The notes below the pieces were generated by a model. It did not search any database and had not been told where the DNA came from. It saw nothing but the letters and a program-made list of their open reading frames with translations. Below are positions 18,855 through 29,600 of a stretch of DNA of 64,000 nt, one piece after another; positions within the stretch are counted from its first letter, which is position 1, and every line of letters starts with the position of its first letter. Position numbers and translations under genes: made by a program. This DNA comes from Spelaeicoccus albus (GTDB taxonomy: Bacteria; Actinomycetota; Actinomycetes; Actinomycetales; Brevibacteriaceae), in assembly GCF_013409065.1 (NCBI RefSeq), contig NZ_JACBZP010000001.1, forward strand, positions 1,364,001 through 1,428,000. The letters are read 5' to 3'.

Positions 18855-19451
18855 ATGGCGAGGCCGAAAAATCAGACGCTGCGACGGCAGCAGCTCGTCG
18901 AAGCCACCGCCAGTATTGTGCTGCTTCATGGCGCGGCGTCGACTAAATTGACCGACATTGCGGCCGAGGCTGGGCTGGCGCCGTCGGCAGTTCTTTACTA
19001 CTACCCTGACGTGCGTGAGCTCTATAAAGCGGTACTCAATAAGGGTGGTGCTCAATATTGTGAGAGCCGCGAAATGAGCGTCGCGGAGGCTTCTACACCG
19101 GAAGAGCGCCTACGGGAGTGCATACAGTCGGGTGTGCCGCGTCCCGGTGCCGCGGAAGAGGCGAGCCGTCTGTTATATGAGCTTGCGCCAATCGTGCTTC
19201 GCAACGATGATGCAGCGGACGAATATGAGAAGTTAATCGCGCGACAAGCCGCGCTATACGAGTCCGTCCTCGAACAATGCGAGGCGAGTGGTGGCTTTGC
19301 GTTGGCCATGCCCGTAAAGTCCCTCGCTCGATCTTTCGTGGCGCTTGAGGATGGATACGGCATCGATGTCCTGACGGGAGCGATTACCCCCGACGAAGAG
19401 GAAAATCTGCTCCTTGAATATGCGCGGATAATGGCGAGGCGGATCGGTTGA
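18855..19451 (+). CDS. TetR-family transcriptional regulator
   Basis: Protein of 198 residues. Helix-turn-helix at residues about 10-55: RRQQLVEATASIVLLHGAAS, KLTDIAAEAGLAPSAVLYYY, the last block being the family's recognition helix. The C-terminal part is a helical ligand-binding domain. ATG of MARPKNQ was chosen over the upstream in-frame start at 18810, which gives a non-family leader. It is divergent from the carbon-nitrogen hydrolase and convergent with the second APC transporter; the adjacent palindromes are its likely binding sites. Confidence 0.88.
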   Translation: MARPKNQTLRRQQLVEATASIVLLHGAASTKLTDIAAEAGLAPSAVLYYYPDVRELYKAVLNKGGAQYCESREMSVAEASTPEERLRECIQSGVPRPGAAEEASRLLYELAPIVLRNDDAADEYEKLIARQAALYESVLEQCEASGGFALAMPVKSLARSFVALEDGYGIDVLTGAITPDEEENLLLEYARIMARRIG

Positions 19452-19517
19452 TCGCGGCGACTGGTTTATTGCGAGCCGATCGAACTCGTCGTCCAGAATC
19501 GCCGTCCTTCTCATTAG

Positions 19518-21080
19518 CTAGTCGTCGATCTCATCAAGCAGCTTGCTGTCATCGACCGTCAGCTGGGACTTGTCGAGGTGTTTCATGAAGTGTTTCCGGC
19601 CCCGGGCAAACCACAGGACAACGGTCAAGATCGCCACGACAATGACTGCGATCGGCGAGTAGTTGAATGTTTGTATGGTTATGGGGAGCGTGGGTGGCAG
19701 GACAAACAAGATGCAGATCAAGATCACCCAGCACACCGCTATCCACCCGATGACCGGGCTCCATTTGCCCAGCTGCCACGGGCCGGGCACGAACGCTTTG
19801 CCTTTCAGTCGTCGAAGCAACACAGGCGTGACATACGCGATGTACAGGCCGATCACTGCCACGCTGGTCACGGCCAGGTACGCGGTCGTGTTGAACAGAG
19901 CCGGCACCGTCAGCAACGTGGAGAGCACGATGCACAGCCATATCGAATTCGTTGGTGTGCCCGATCGAGGGTTGACTTTTTTCCAGTGCTTGGAACCGGG
20001 AATGGCGTCGTCGCGGGAGAATGCGTAGCTCATTCTGGAGTTCGCCGTGACCGACGCCATCCCGCAGAAGAACTGCGCGCCGCACACGATGAACAGTAGG
20101 AACTTCGCCATTGTCGGATTGTTCAATGCGTCCAAGAACACCTGGGCGGGCGGCAGCCCGGTTGTCGTATTCAACAGCTTCGTCAAGCCCGATGACGACC
20201 CGTCTTGGATGGATGCGGTGATCGAGAACAGCAGTATCCAGCCGCCGATGATCGAGATGACGACGCTCATCACGATTCCCTTCGGCGCGGCCGTTGCAGC
20301 GTTGCGTGTCTCCTCCGACACGTGCGCCGAGGCGTCGTACCCGGTGTAGGTGTATTGCGCCATTAGTAGGCCCATGAGAAAGACGAATGGCATGAACGAG
20401 AATCCGGTCTCGTTGTGCCAGGCTGTCATCGTCCAGCTGAATGTTTGGTGGCTGGTCGGCATGATCCACAGCACTGCCACGATGATGGCGACGCCGACGA
20501 TGTGCCACCATGCTGACAAGCTCGAGAGAAGGTTGACGAGCTTCACACCGAAGGTATTGAGCAGGCCGTGCGCGACGATGATGACGATGAAGAGGCCGAA
20601 CGTGTTGTACGCGTTCGGTTCGACGCCGAACGTCAGCGAGGCAAATGCCATCATTGTCGTTGCGGCGCCGAAGTCGATTGCGGCCGTGACGGCGACCTCG
20701 CCAAGAAAGTTGAACCAGCCGACGAACCATGCCCAGTGCCGCTTATTGCGTTTAGCGAGACGGCCAGCCCAGAAGTAAAGCCCTCCGGCAGTCGGATAGC
20801 GCGAACACACTTCCGCCATCGACAGCGCTACGCACAGGACGAAGATGCCAACTATCGGCCAGCCGAGGTCGATGGCAGCCGGCCCGCCCGAGCCGAGTGC
20901 GATCGAATACGACGTGATGCAGCCGGCGAGAATCGAGATGATGGAGAAAGATACGGCGAAATTGCCGAATCCGGACATGCCGCGCTTGAGTTCCTGTTTG
21001 TACCCCAGTTCGGCGAGGCCCGCCTCGTCGGACGTTCCCGAGCTCTGAGCCTCTGGCGTCATTGCCTCATCTTTACTCAT
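19518..21080 (-). CDS. APC-superfamily amino acid/polyamine transporter
   Basis: Protein of 520 residues with a hydrophilic N-terminus and about 12 membrane segments. GYKQELKRGMSGFGNFAVSF opens TM1, and SYSIALGSGGPAAIDLGWPI, YPTAGGLYFWAGRLAKRNKR, TGYDASAHVSEETRNAATAA and SRDDAIPGSKHWKKVNPRSG match the branch of amino acid/choline/GABA-type transporters. It is divergent from the gamma-glutamylpolyamine-synthetase-like gene across 161 bases, the placement expected of a PuuP-like importer feeding that pathway. Substrate is inferred from neighbours only. Confidence 0.88.
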   Translation of the reverse strand: MSKDEAMTPEAQSSGTSDEAGLAELGYKQELKRGMSGFGNFAVSFSIISILAGCITSYSIALGSGGPAAIDLGWPIVGIFVLCVALSMAEVCSRYPTAGGLYFWAGRLAKRNKRHWAWFVGWFNFLGEVAVTAAIDFGAATTMMAFASLTFGVEPNAYNTFGLFIVIIVAHGLLNTFGVKLVNLLSSLSAWWHIVGVAIIVAVLWIMPTSHQTFSWTMTAWHNETGFSFMPFVFLMGLLMAQYTYTGYDASAHVSEETRNAATAAPKGIVMSVVISIIGGWILLFSITASIQDGSSSGLTKLLNTTTGLPPAQVFLDALNNPTMAKFLLFIVCGAQFFCGMASVTANSRMSYAFSRDDAIPGSKHWKKVNPRSGTPTNSIWLCIVLSTLLTVPALFNTTAYLAVTSVAVIGLYIAYVTPVLLRRLKGKAFVPGPWQLGKWSPVIGWIAVCWVILICILFVLPPTLPITIQTFNYSPIAVIVVAILTVVLWFARGRKHFMKHLDKSQLTVDDSKLLDEIDD

Positions 21081-21241
21081 GCTTGCAAATCCTTGCAGTG
21101 CCCGAGGGCAGTGTCAATAGGCTTGGTGACATACCTTTAAGGCGGTATTAACGCAGACTATGCACGCGAAAGATCGAGTGTTAGTGTGCCAGAAAAGTTT
21201 AAAAACATACCAATAGATTTGGTTCCGGGAAAGAGATTCAC

Positions 21242-22606
21242 ATGAGCACAGGTAGTGCCCCTTTGACGTTGGATCAGCTCAAGGGAGAGATCACATCCGG
21301 CGATATCGATACCGTGCTGATAGCGGCGACCGATATGCAAGGCCGACTACAGGGCAAGCGCGTCACCGGGCGCTTCTTCCTTGACGAGGTAATGGATCAC
21401 GGCACCGAAGGCTGCAATTATCTGCTCGCCGACGACGTCGAGATGAATACGGTTAACGGCTACGACCTCACGTCGTGGGAACGCGGGTACGGCGACCTGG
21501 TTTTTCACCCGGACTTCGACACGATCCGGCGAGTCCCGTGGCACAATGCGACCGCCATGGTGCAGTGCGACTTGGCGTATCTCGACGGTTCTCCGGTCAA
21601 GCAGTCTCCACGTCAGGTCCTCCTTCGTCAGCTTGAACGTCTAAAAGAGCGTGGGTATGCCGCCGTGGGCGCCACCGAACTGGAGTTCGCCCTCTATCGC
21701 ACCAGCTACCGGGATGCGGCGGCAGGCGGATATCGGAATCTTGAACCCGCGAGCACGTACAACATCGACTACTCTCTATTCGGCACGGGCCAGGTCGAAG
21801 GATATCTGCGCCGTGTGCGAAACGAGATGGACCAGGCCGGGCTTTACACCGAAAGTGCCAAGGGTGAGTGCAATCTGGGCCAGCTCGAAGTTGGATTCCG
21901 CTTCACCGACATTTTGGCCACGTGCGACAACCACGTGGTGTACAAACTCGGCTCTAAGGAAATCGCGGATCAAGAAGGCTATTCCGTCACCTTTATGGCT
22001 AAACCGAATGAGCGTGAGGGCTCCTCGTGCCATATCCACATGAGCCTTTTGGACGACGCGGGCAACGCTGTCTTCCCCGCTGGTGACGGAGCCGAGATGA
22101 CGGACACGATGCGGCACTTCGTTGCCGGCCAGATCGCCGCTCAACGTGAATTCACGTACTTTTACGCGCCGAACATTAACTCGTATAAGCGCTATGCTGA
22201 GGGGTCGTTCGCCCCGACGGCAGTCGGGTGGGGCTGGGACAACCGCACGTGCGCCCTGCGAGTAGTCGGGCATGGGCCGGGCCTGCGATTCGAGCAGCGC
22301 GTCCCGGGCGCCGATGCCAATCCGTATCTGGCCGCTGCCGCATTGGTAGCCGCCGGCATCTACGGAATCGACCACAAGCTGGAACTTGAAGAACCGACGG
22401 TCGGCAACGCGTACACGCAGGACATTCCGCATATCCCCAGCAGGCTGCACGACGCGGTACGGCTTTTCAAAGAGTCGGACATGGCGCGCGATGCGTTTGG
22501 GGACGAGGTCGTCGACCATTACGTCCACGCTGGCGAAGTGGAAATGGCCGCGTTCGACGCCGCCGTCACCGATTGGGAGGTCCACCGTGGATTCGAAAGG
22601 CTCTGA
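21242..22606 (+). CDS. Glutamine synthetase-like gamma-glutamylamine ligase (PuuA/GlnA3 type)
   Basis: Protein of 454 residues. Glutamine-synthetase blocks: IAATDMQGRLQGKRV (beta-grasp), AAVGATELEFALYRTSYRDA with metal-binding glutamates, AKGECNLGQLEVGF, SVTFMAKPNEREGSSCHIHM (ammonia/ATP site), NSYKRYAEGSFAPTAVGWGW, and EQRVPGADANPYLA. Residues and gene company fit enzymes that join glutamate to amines such as putrescine using ATP rather than to ammonia. It heads a compact operon with a gamma-glutamyl-amine hydrolase and aldehyde dehydrogenase, overlapping the next gene by 20 bases. Ordinary GlnA and other GlnA paralogues differ mainly outside these motifs, so substrate assignment rests on context. 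Confidence 0.88.
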   Translation: MSTGSAPLTLDQLKGEITSGDIDTVLIAATDMQGRLQGKRVTGRFFLDEVMDHGTEGCNYLLADDVEMNTVNGYDLTSWERGYGDLVFHPDFDTIRRVPWHNATAMVQCDLAYLDGSPVKQSPRQVLLRQLERLKERGYAAVGATELEFALYRTSYRDAAAGGYRNLEPASTYNIDYSLFGTGQVEGYLRRVRNEMDQAGLYTESAKGECNLGQLEVGFRFTDILATCDNHVVYKLGSKEIADQEGYSVTFMAKPNEREGSSCHIHMSLLDDAGNAVFPAGDGAEMTDTMRHFVAGQIAAQREFTYFYAPNINSYKRYAEGSFAPTAVGWGWDNRTCALRVVGHGPGLRFEQRVPGADANPYLAAAALVAAGIYGIDHKLELEEPTVGNAYTQDIPHIPSRLHDAVRLFKESDMARDAFGDEVVDHYVHAGEVEMAAFDAAVTDWEVHRGFERL

Positions 22607-23393
22607 TCTTTCGCAAGACCCTGGGCTCTCGCACGGTTGTCGGCGTCCGCTCATCGGCCTTCCCACGTATTACGGACGCAGTCAGCACGGCGTCTGGGAC
22701 GTCAAGGCGGCGTTCCTGCATGCGACCTATATCGATGCGGTTAGCAGGGCAGGTGGTCGGGTCGCGTTGCTGCCGCCGCAACAGGCTTGGACGGTGTCCG
22801 AAACAGCCGAGCTTGATGGCCTGATTCTCACCGGCGGGGAGGACATCGACCCGGCCAGATACGGCGAAGGCCGCGGCCCGTCGACGGGGTGGACGAATAC
22901 TGAACGGGACGATTTCGAAAGCGACCTCTACCGGTCGGCCCGCGCCGCCGGCGTCCCCCTCCTGGGCATCTGTCGCGGTGCTCAGGTGATCAACGCCGTC
23001 CACGGCGGCACCCTCTACCAACACCTGCCCGATGTCCAAGGCCTCGATAAACACGAAGGCACCCGACGAGACGAGTTCCAACACGTCGAGGTGGCCACAA
23101 TTCCGGGGACGACGGCGTCGGGCGTGCTCGGCGGCGGTGTGCAGGTGAGGTGCCATCATCACCAGGGGATCGACAGGCTTGGATCGGATTTGCGTGTCAG
23201 TGCTCGCGCGACCGACGGCGGCATTGAAGCTATTGAAACCACCGCGCCGACCGGCCCAATGCTGCTGGCCGTGCAATGGCATCCCGAAGAATCACTGGAC
23301 GATCTGCGGCTTTTCCAAGCCCTAGTGGACGCTGCAGCCCACCGGCAGCAGCGCTCGACCCACGAGCCGACGAACATCAAGGAGCGCGCATGA
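22587..23393 (+). CDS. Gamma-glutamyl-gamma-aminobutyrate hydrolase-like class I glutamine amidotransferase (PuuD type)
   Basis: Protein of 268 residues. Start GTG at 22587 follows GGGAGG by six bases and gives the normal N-terminus RRPLIGLPTYYGR; longer upstream reading lies inside the previous gene. Peptidase C26 triad: Cys129 in LLGICRGAQVINAVHGG, plus His and Glu in AVQWHPEES. DGLILTGGEDIDPARYG is the family loop. It cleaves the gamma-glutamyl bond at the end of the glutamylated putrescine route, releasing GABA. Stop overlaps the aldehyde dehydrogenase start (ATGA). Confidence 0.9.
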   Translation: MDSKGSDLSQDPGLSHGCRRPLIGLPTYYGRSQHGVWDVKAAFLHATYIDAVSRAGGRVALLPPQQAWTVSETAELDGLILTGGEDIDPARYGEGRGPSTGWTNTERDDFESDLYRSARAAGVPLLGICRGAQVINAVHGGTLYQHLPDVQGLDKHEGTRRDEFQHVEVATIPGTTASGVLGGGVQVRCHHHQGIDRLGSDLRVSARATDGGIEAIETTAPTGPMLLAVQWHPEESLDDLRLFQALVDAAAHRQQRSTHEPTNIKERA

Positions 23394-24748
23394 CCTACGA
23401 CGTCATCAACCCTGCCACCGAACAAGTCGTCCAGACGATCGAGATGAACGACGCAGAGTCCGCGAACGCCGCCGTGCAACGTGCAGCCGCCGCTTTCGAA
23501 AGCTGGCGCACCGTGTCACCGGCTGACCGAGCCAGGCTGTTGCGCCGTTTTGCCGATGCGGTCGATTCCGACATCGAAAACCTCGCCGATCTCGAGGTCA
23601 AGGAAGCCGGCCACACCATTACGAACGCGCGAGGCGAAGCAGAGAACGTGCGCGACGTGCTGCATTACTTTGCCGGGGCGGTCGAGCGGCATCTCGGTGA
23701 CCAGATCCCGGTCGAAGGCGGTATCGACGTGACTTTCCACGAACCGCTTGGCGTGGTGGGCATCATTGTCCCGTGGAACTTCCCGATGCCAATCGCCGGA
23801 TGGGGATTCGCGCCGGCGCTGGCGGCAGGCAACACCGTGGTGTTGAAGCCGGCCGAGTTGACGCCGCTGACCGCGGTGCGTATCGGGGAACTGGCCCGCG
23901 AGGCTGGGCTGCCGCCTGACGTGCTTCAGGTGCTGCCCGGCAAAGGATCGATCGTTGGGCAGGCGTTCACTGATCACCCGCGGGTGGCGAAGATCGTCTT
24001 CACTGGATCGTCGGCCGTAGGCAAGAAGATTCTGGCCGGTTCGGCGGACACGATGAAGCGGACGACGCTCGAGCTCGGCGGCAAAAGCGCCAACGTGATC
24101 TTCCACGACGCAGATATCGAGCAGGCAGCGGCGACGGCGCCCTACGGAGTTTTCGACAACGCCGGTCAAGATTGCTGTGCACGGTCTCGTTTACTGGTGC
24201 AGCGAAGCGTGTTCGACGAGTTCATGGAGCTACTTGAACCGGCGATTGCGGGCGTGCGCGTGTGCGACCCCGCGGATGAGAAGTCCGAGATGGGCCCGCT
24301 GATCTCGGCCGAGCAGCACCGCGTGGTCAGCTCATTCTTGGACGACGGCGCGGACGTCGCATTTACGGGCTCGGCGCCGAACGGGCCGGGGTACTGGTTT
24401 GCTCCGACCGTGGTGATCGCTGGGTCGCCGAACGACCGGATTGTGACGGACGAGATCTTCGGTCCGGTAGTTACGGTGCTGCCGTTTGACGATGAAGCGG
24501 ATGCGATCCGGATAGCGAACGACTCAATCTACGGCTTGTCCGGATCGATTTGGACCGAGAATGTGCGGCGCGGGCTGCGTGTGGCGCGGGCGATCGATTC
24601 GGGGGCGTTGTCGCTAAACTCGCATGCCGCAGTTCGGTACAACACTCCGTTCGGCGGCTTCAAGCAGTCGGGCATTGGCCGCGAGCTAGGTCCGCACGCG
24701 CTGGATTCATTCACCGAGACCAAGAATCTGTTCATCGCCACAACGTAG
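23390..24748 (+). CDS. NAD(P)-dependent aldehyde dehydrogenase (PuuC-like)
   Basis: Protein of 452 residues. Start ATG at 23390 has AAGGAG eight bases upstream. Signature sites: GIIVPWNFPMPIAGWGFAPA (coenzyme), KPAELTP, FTGSSAVGKKI, catalytic Glu228 in LELGGKSANVIF and catalytic Cys262 in FDNAGQDCCARSR. GVFDNAGQDC-type enzymes oxidise small amino-aldehydes or betaine aldehyde. Between the PuuD-like gene (ATGA overlap) and an SDR gene, it probably oxidises gamma-glutamyl-aminobutyraldehyde or a related aldehyde. The amine oxidase step (PuuB) that would produce this aldehyde is not encoded here. Confidence 0.92.
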   Translation: MTYDVINPATEQVVQTIEMNDAESANAAVQRAAAAFESWRTVSPADRARLLRRFADAVDSDIENLADLEVKEAGHTITNARGEAENVRDVLHYFAGAVERHLGDQIPVEGGIDVTFHEPLGVVGIIVPWNFPMPIAGWGFAPALAAGNTVVLKPAELTPLTAVRIGELAREAGLPPDVLQVLPGKGSIVGQAFTDHPRVAKIVFTGSSAVGKKILAGSADTMKRTTLELGGKSANVIFHDADIEQAAATAPYGVFDNAGQDCCARSRLLVQRSVFDEFMELLEPAIAGVRVCDPADEKSEMGPLISAEQHRVVSSFLDDGADVAFTGSAPNGPGYWFAPTVVIAGSPNDRIVTDEIFGPVVTVLPFDDEADAIRIANDSIYGLSGSIWTENVRRGLRVARAIDSGALSLNSHAAVRYNTPFGGFKQSGIGRELGPHALDSFTETKNLFIATT

Positions 24749-24761
24749 AAGGGCAGCCATC

Positions 24762-25553
24762 ATGGACACACTGGAAGAAATCGTATGCCGACGGCTGCCC
24801 GGACGAGCCGCGGTGGTCACCGGCGGAGCGAGCGGCATCGGCCTGGCCACGGCCAAGCGCCTCGCCTCGGAGGGGGCGGACGTCGTCGTGGCAGACATGA
24901 ACGACGAGGCTGGACAAAAGGCGGCCAAAGAAGTCGGTGGGCTATACGTGCACGCCGACGTGACGGACCCGGGCGACGTCGAGAACCTGTTCCACGTCAC
25001 GAACGAGACGTACGGGCGGGTGGACATCGCATTCAACAACGCGGGCATTTCGCCTCCGGACGACGCGTCGATCACCGAGACCGGTCTCGAAGCGTGGCGC
25101 AAAGTGCAGGATGTAAACCTGACGTCCGTGTACCTCTGCTCGAAGCAGGCACTGGTTTATATGCGCAGGCAAGGCAAAGGCTCGATCATCAACACGGCAT
25201 CGTTCGTGGCACACATGGGAGCGGCGACGTCGCAGATTTCGTACACCGCGTCGAAGGGCGGTGTGCTGGCTATGTCGCGCGAACTCGGAGTGGAGTTCGC
25301 GAAGGAGGGCGTCCGGGTCAACGCGCTGTGTCCCGGGCCGGTGAACACGGAGTTGTTGCAGGAGCTGTTCGCCAAAGATCCGGAGATGGCAGCCCGGCGG
25401 CTCGTGCATGTGCCGATGGGGCGGTTCGGTGAGGCCGAGGAGATGGCAGCAGCTGTAGCGTTCTTGGCCAGTGACGACGCGTCATTCGTGACGGCCTCGA
25501 GCTTCATGGTGGACGGCGGACTGACCAACGCCTACACGACGCCGCTGGGGTAG
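24762..25553 (+). CDS. Short-chain dehydrogenase/reductase (classical SDR)
   Basis: Protein of 263 residues. Nucleotide motif VVTGGASGIGLATAKRLASE (residues 18-37), VVVADMND suggesting NAD(H) preference through the aspartate, NNAGIS, and the catalytic Ser147, Tyr161, Lys165 in NTASFVAHMG and YTASKGG. The C-terminus FMVDGGLTNAYTTPLG is the usual family end. Thirteen bases after the aldehyde dehydrogenase, so in the same operon; it may handle a hydroxy intermediate of the amine pathway. Substrate unknown. Confidence 0.9.
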   Translation: MDTLEEIVCRRLPGRAAVVTGGASGIGLATAKRLASEGADVVVADMNDEAGQKAAKEVGGLYVHADVTDPGDVENLFHVTNETYGRVDIAFNNAGISPPDDASITETGLEAWRKVQDVNLTSVYLCSKQALVYMRRQGKGSIINTASFVAHMGAATSQISYTASKGGVLAMSRELGVEFAKEGVRVNALCPGPVNTELLQELFAKDPEMAARRLVHVPMGRFGEAEEMAAAVAFLASDDASFVTASSFMVDGGLTNAYTTPLG

Positions 25554-25585
25554 GGAAGGCGCTCGTTGACTAAGGAGGTCGTTCG

Positions 25586-26347
25586 TTGAGCTTGTCGAAA
25601 CGCCCAGAGCCCGCCGAGCCGTCAGGGGAGTTCTCGTCACTGCGGGCGGTTGCGCCAGCGCGCACCGGCAACGTCTTTGAAGAGACGATCGAATGCCTGC
25701 TGCAGATCATCCGACTGGGGATCGTTCCGCCAGGCGCGCGATTTCCACCAGAGCGGGAGCTGGCCGCGCAGTTCGGAGTATCGCGGGCAACGCTAAGAGA
25801 AGCGATCTCAGAGTTGAACAGCGCTGGATGGGTAGACGTGCGGCGCGGACGCGGCGGCGGAACTTTCGTCGCGGAGCAGAGCGGCGAAGCGCCACGAGGG
25901 ATCGGCAAACCGGTGGAGCAGGAGAGCTTGTCGGCTGCAGAAGTGGAAGACACGCTCGCATGGCGACGCGTGATCGAGTTGGGCGTTGTCGAAGTTGCGG
26001 CGGAGCAAAGCCTGTCGGCCGCGCAGCGACAAGAGCTGAACCAGGCGATGAGCGAAAGCCTCGAATCGACGCTGGGAAACTATCGACGGTTGGATTCGCG
26101 GCTCCACCTGACGTGGGCGAAAGCGACCGGGTCGCCGAGTTTAGTGCGGTCGATGGCAGAAAGCCGGACGCGAATCAACAAGTTGCTGGGAAGGATACCG
26201 ATGATCGAAACGAACCTGACGCACTCCCATGAGCAGCATCAGCGTGTAGTCGACGCGATCTTCGGTGGAAATGCGCAGGCCGCGCGTTCCGCCATGGCCG
26301 AACACCTCGATGGGACCGCTGCCTTGTTACGTGGGTTTTTGATGTAG
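25586..26347 (+). CDS. GntR-family (FadR/FCD) transcriptional regulator
   Basis: Protein of 253 residues. Winged helix at about residues 30-95: ECLLQIIRLGIVPPGARFPP, ERELAAQFGVSRATLREAIS, VDVRRGRGGGTFV. C-terminal FCD helical domain with metal/ligand histidines (RLDSRLHLTWAKATGS, HEQHQRVVDAIFGGNAQAAR). TTG start at 25586 sits five bases after AAGGAGGTC, a near-perfect ribosome site. It closes the polyamine operon and probably regulates it. Confidence 0.9.
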   Translation: MSLSKRPEPAEPSGEFSSLRAVAPARTGNVFEETIECLLQIIRLGIVPPGARFPPERELAAQFGVSRATLREAISELNSAGWVDVRRGRGGGTFVAEQSGEAPRGIGKPVEQESLSAAEVEDTLAWRRVIELGVVEVAAEQSLSAAQRQELNQAMSESLESTLGNYRRLDSRLHLTWAKATGSPSLVRSMAESRTRINKLLGRIPMIETNLTHSHEQHQRVVDAIFGGNAQAARSAMAEHLDGTAALLRGFLM

Positions 26348-26606
26348 GAGACAGCTTTGCCCTGGCTGCGGTTTGACTCATTGTCGGCGATGACCGCGTA
26401 AGTGCCGACAGCGCTTCTAACTCTGTGACATTCAAACGAAGGACGCTCGTACACCAATGGCTTGGAGATACCACAGTTGGCCTCATTCGTAGTCGATTAC
26501 TTCCGATGCATCCTCGGCGTCTGATGAGAGTTGCACTAGGAATAGAATTTGATCTCCGGCGGTCTCGCAAAAGCGATTGAGGGTGCCAATCCTGTTAGGA
26601 GTTGTC

Positions 26607-29600
26607 ATGGACGAAGAAGTCTCTGCAGCGACGGTTCCCGCAATCGACGTGTCTGTTGACGCGCTGGATTCGGTCAGCTACGCCTTGGTCGCGAATCGGC
26701 TACCTGCGCTCAGGGCAATCAAAATCACCAACAACAGCGGTTCCGCGCTATCCGACGTGTCGATTGATGTCACTATTCGGGCTGCGGGAACCAATCTTGT
26801 CGACAAATGGCACTACGACGTCGGCGTAGAAATCGCACCGAATGATTCGTTCATTCTGGACACGCGTGAGATCGTCGATCTCGATATCGACACAGAGTTT
26901 TTATCAAATCTGACAGAGAGCATAAGGGGCCGATTTGGTGTCGCACTCAACTGTCGTTGGCACGAAGAAGTGCGATCAACAGAGTCGTTTACTTTGCTTG
27001 CAGCAAACGAGTGGTACGCCGCCCCGGAATTGCGCGAAACCCTGATCAGCTTCGTTCAGCCAAACACCAACACCGTCATATCCCTGCTACAAGACGCATC
27101 GTCAATACTGAATGCGACGACCGGCTCTGGGGCACTCGAGGGGTATCAGAGCGGTCCCCGGCGAGCTATGGAAATTGGTTCAGCCATCTATGCCGCGATA
27201 AACAAGAAGGGCATTAACTACTTAGAGCTTCCGGCGTCATTCGAGGAGACAGGGCAGCGAGTCAGAACTCCGGCTGAGGTCATGCAGACTGGCTTTGGAA
27301 ACTGTGTTGATCTATCGCTCCTATATTGTTCGGCACTCGAACACGCAGGACTTGAACCGTTCATTTGGCTCACTAACTCGCATGCAATGTCAGGTTTTTA
27401 CATCGAGCCAATGGCAGTTGCCACCCGGCAACCGGTGTTAGATGACCACAGTATTGCGCGGAATCTCGTCGATAGCGAACGCGCCGTTGCGGTAGAAAGT
27501 ACCGCATTGGCGACGTCTGACTGCAGGTTTGTGGGAGCCATCAGTGCTGGCAAGGAGAAGACGACAAGCCACGCGTTCCAAGCTCTTCTTGATATTAGAG
27601 CTCTACGCCGTATAGGGATCCGTCCGCTGCCAAGCCCGGACGACGTCGCAGTTCAGCCCACCGTCGACACCGGTAAATCATCAAACAAGACCTTTACAAT
27701 GAGTGAGACGCTGAGCCTTCCGGACGTCACACCCCCTGCAAATGAGGATGCCAATGAGCTTGCAAGGCGGCAGGACAATTCACCGCTTCGGATTCAGCGA
27801 TGGAAAAAGTCGCTACTCGACCTGAGCCTTCGAAACCCACTACTGAATTTGCCGCGCACGTCACGCGTGCTGCGGCTGCACATGCCATCCGGATCACTTG
27901 CCGAGCTCGAAGACCTAGTCTTTCAAGGAAAAGCGTTTTCAATCCTTCCGGACGACGACCTTACGCAATTCCAGCATGCTCGAGGCGTCCAATCCGTGAC
28001 CGAGCTTGGCCCGGACGAACTTGCGCGCGATCTGACCGATGAGAAGGTTCTCTATGCGAGTGTCTCGTCGGCCGCGTATCGAAAGCGTCTCAAAGACTTT
28101 CAACGTGCAGCAAGATCGATGCTCCAGGAGACTGGCAGCAATTACCTCTATCTGTGCCTCGGCAGTCTTGTGCACCCCGGTTCAAGTCGCGCTGCGGAGG
28201 CACCGCTATTCATCCTGCCGATTCGTGTAACCGGTGGTGTTGGCAATGGGCCGTACAAATTCGATGTCGACGGTGACCAACTTGCGGTGCCTAACCTTTG
28301 CCTGGTCGAGTGGTTAAAAGTCAAGCATCACCTCGCCGTTCCCGCATTGGAGAACCCTCCGCGTGATGAATCTGGCATTGATATTGACGAAGCGTTGAAA
28401 CAAATTCGACGTGGGATCGCTGATGCCAACTTGAGCTACCACGTCAACGACAGTGCGAGTCTCGCAATGCTTTCGTTTAGCACATTTCAAATGTGGCGAG
28501 ATCTCGAAGAAAATTGGCAGTTGCTGTCGAAAAATTCCGTTGTCCGACATCTGGTCGAATCGCCGGGGGCAGAATATTTAGATCCGGTGGTTGACTCTGA
28601 TATGGCGGCTTCTGTGCCGAGGGAAGAGGACTTGCAACTACCTATTCCTGCCGACGGTTCGCAGATTGAGGCCGTAGGGATGGCCATGCTGGGACAGTCG
28701 TTCGTACTAGAAGGTCCTCCAGGTACTGGCAAGTCCCAGACGATTACCAATATGATCTCCGCCTTGTTGGCTAGCGGTAAGCGCGTACTCTTCGTGGCCG
28801 AGAAGCAGGCCGCACTCGAGGTTGTCAAGAAGAGACTCGATAAAATCGGTCTCGGACCATTTGCTCTCGACATTCACGGCCGCGATCAGTCGATAAACGC
28901 GGTACGCAGTCAAATCAAAGACGCAATGGAAATTCCGGCAACGCGTGATGCATCGACAATTCAGCGACTCGGGCGAGATCTTTCGTCGAGCATCGGAGAG
29001 CTTAAAACTTACCCGGAGGCCATTCACTCTGCGAACGCAAGTGGGCAGTCGCTCTGGTCTGCGTATGAGCAGAGTCTAATTCTTAGGGACGGGCCGGCCT
29101 TTAAGCTGCCAACAACTGTGCTGAACTTGTCCGTAGATGCGCAGCGTGACGTTGAACGAGCGCTTACGGAATTTGCAACGAATGCTTCACGGGCCATCCA
29201 TACCGGTGGCGATACAGCCAGAGGCCTTACAAGTTGTGCATGGAGCCTGAGCACAGTCGCCGACTTTGAAAAGTTGGACGCGAACGTCCTGAGAGACCGA
29301 TTAGACGCTATCGAGCGAAGTATGGCGGCTTTCTCAAGCCTCCCCGAGCCGCTCCGTGTCTTCGCTTCGCAGCGTAAGCCCGACGGGTTGGTCGAGGATG
29401 CAGAAATACTAAGTAAGCTGGCGCGCACGAAATCGCTTCGCCGTGAGGCGTTATCGCTGGCCGCGAATCCGCGCGTTGTCTCCGATATTCGTTCGCTCCT
29501 CCAGCAACAGGGTCGCTTTTTGATGCAGCACCGCGAACTATTTACTCTCGTTCGGCCGGAAATTTTACGAGCGAAAACGCTTCGCGGTTGGCTTGAAGAC

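Noticed and set aside
19549-20730. 393-residue alternative minus-strand frame within the APC transporter
   Set aside because: Out-of-frame copy of a clear 12-TM protein; highly charged and repetitive.
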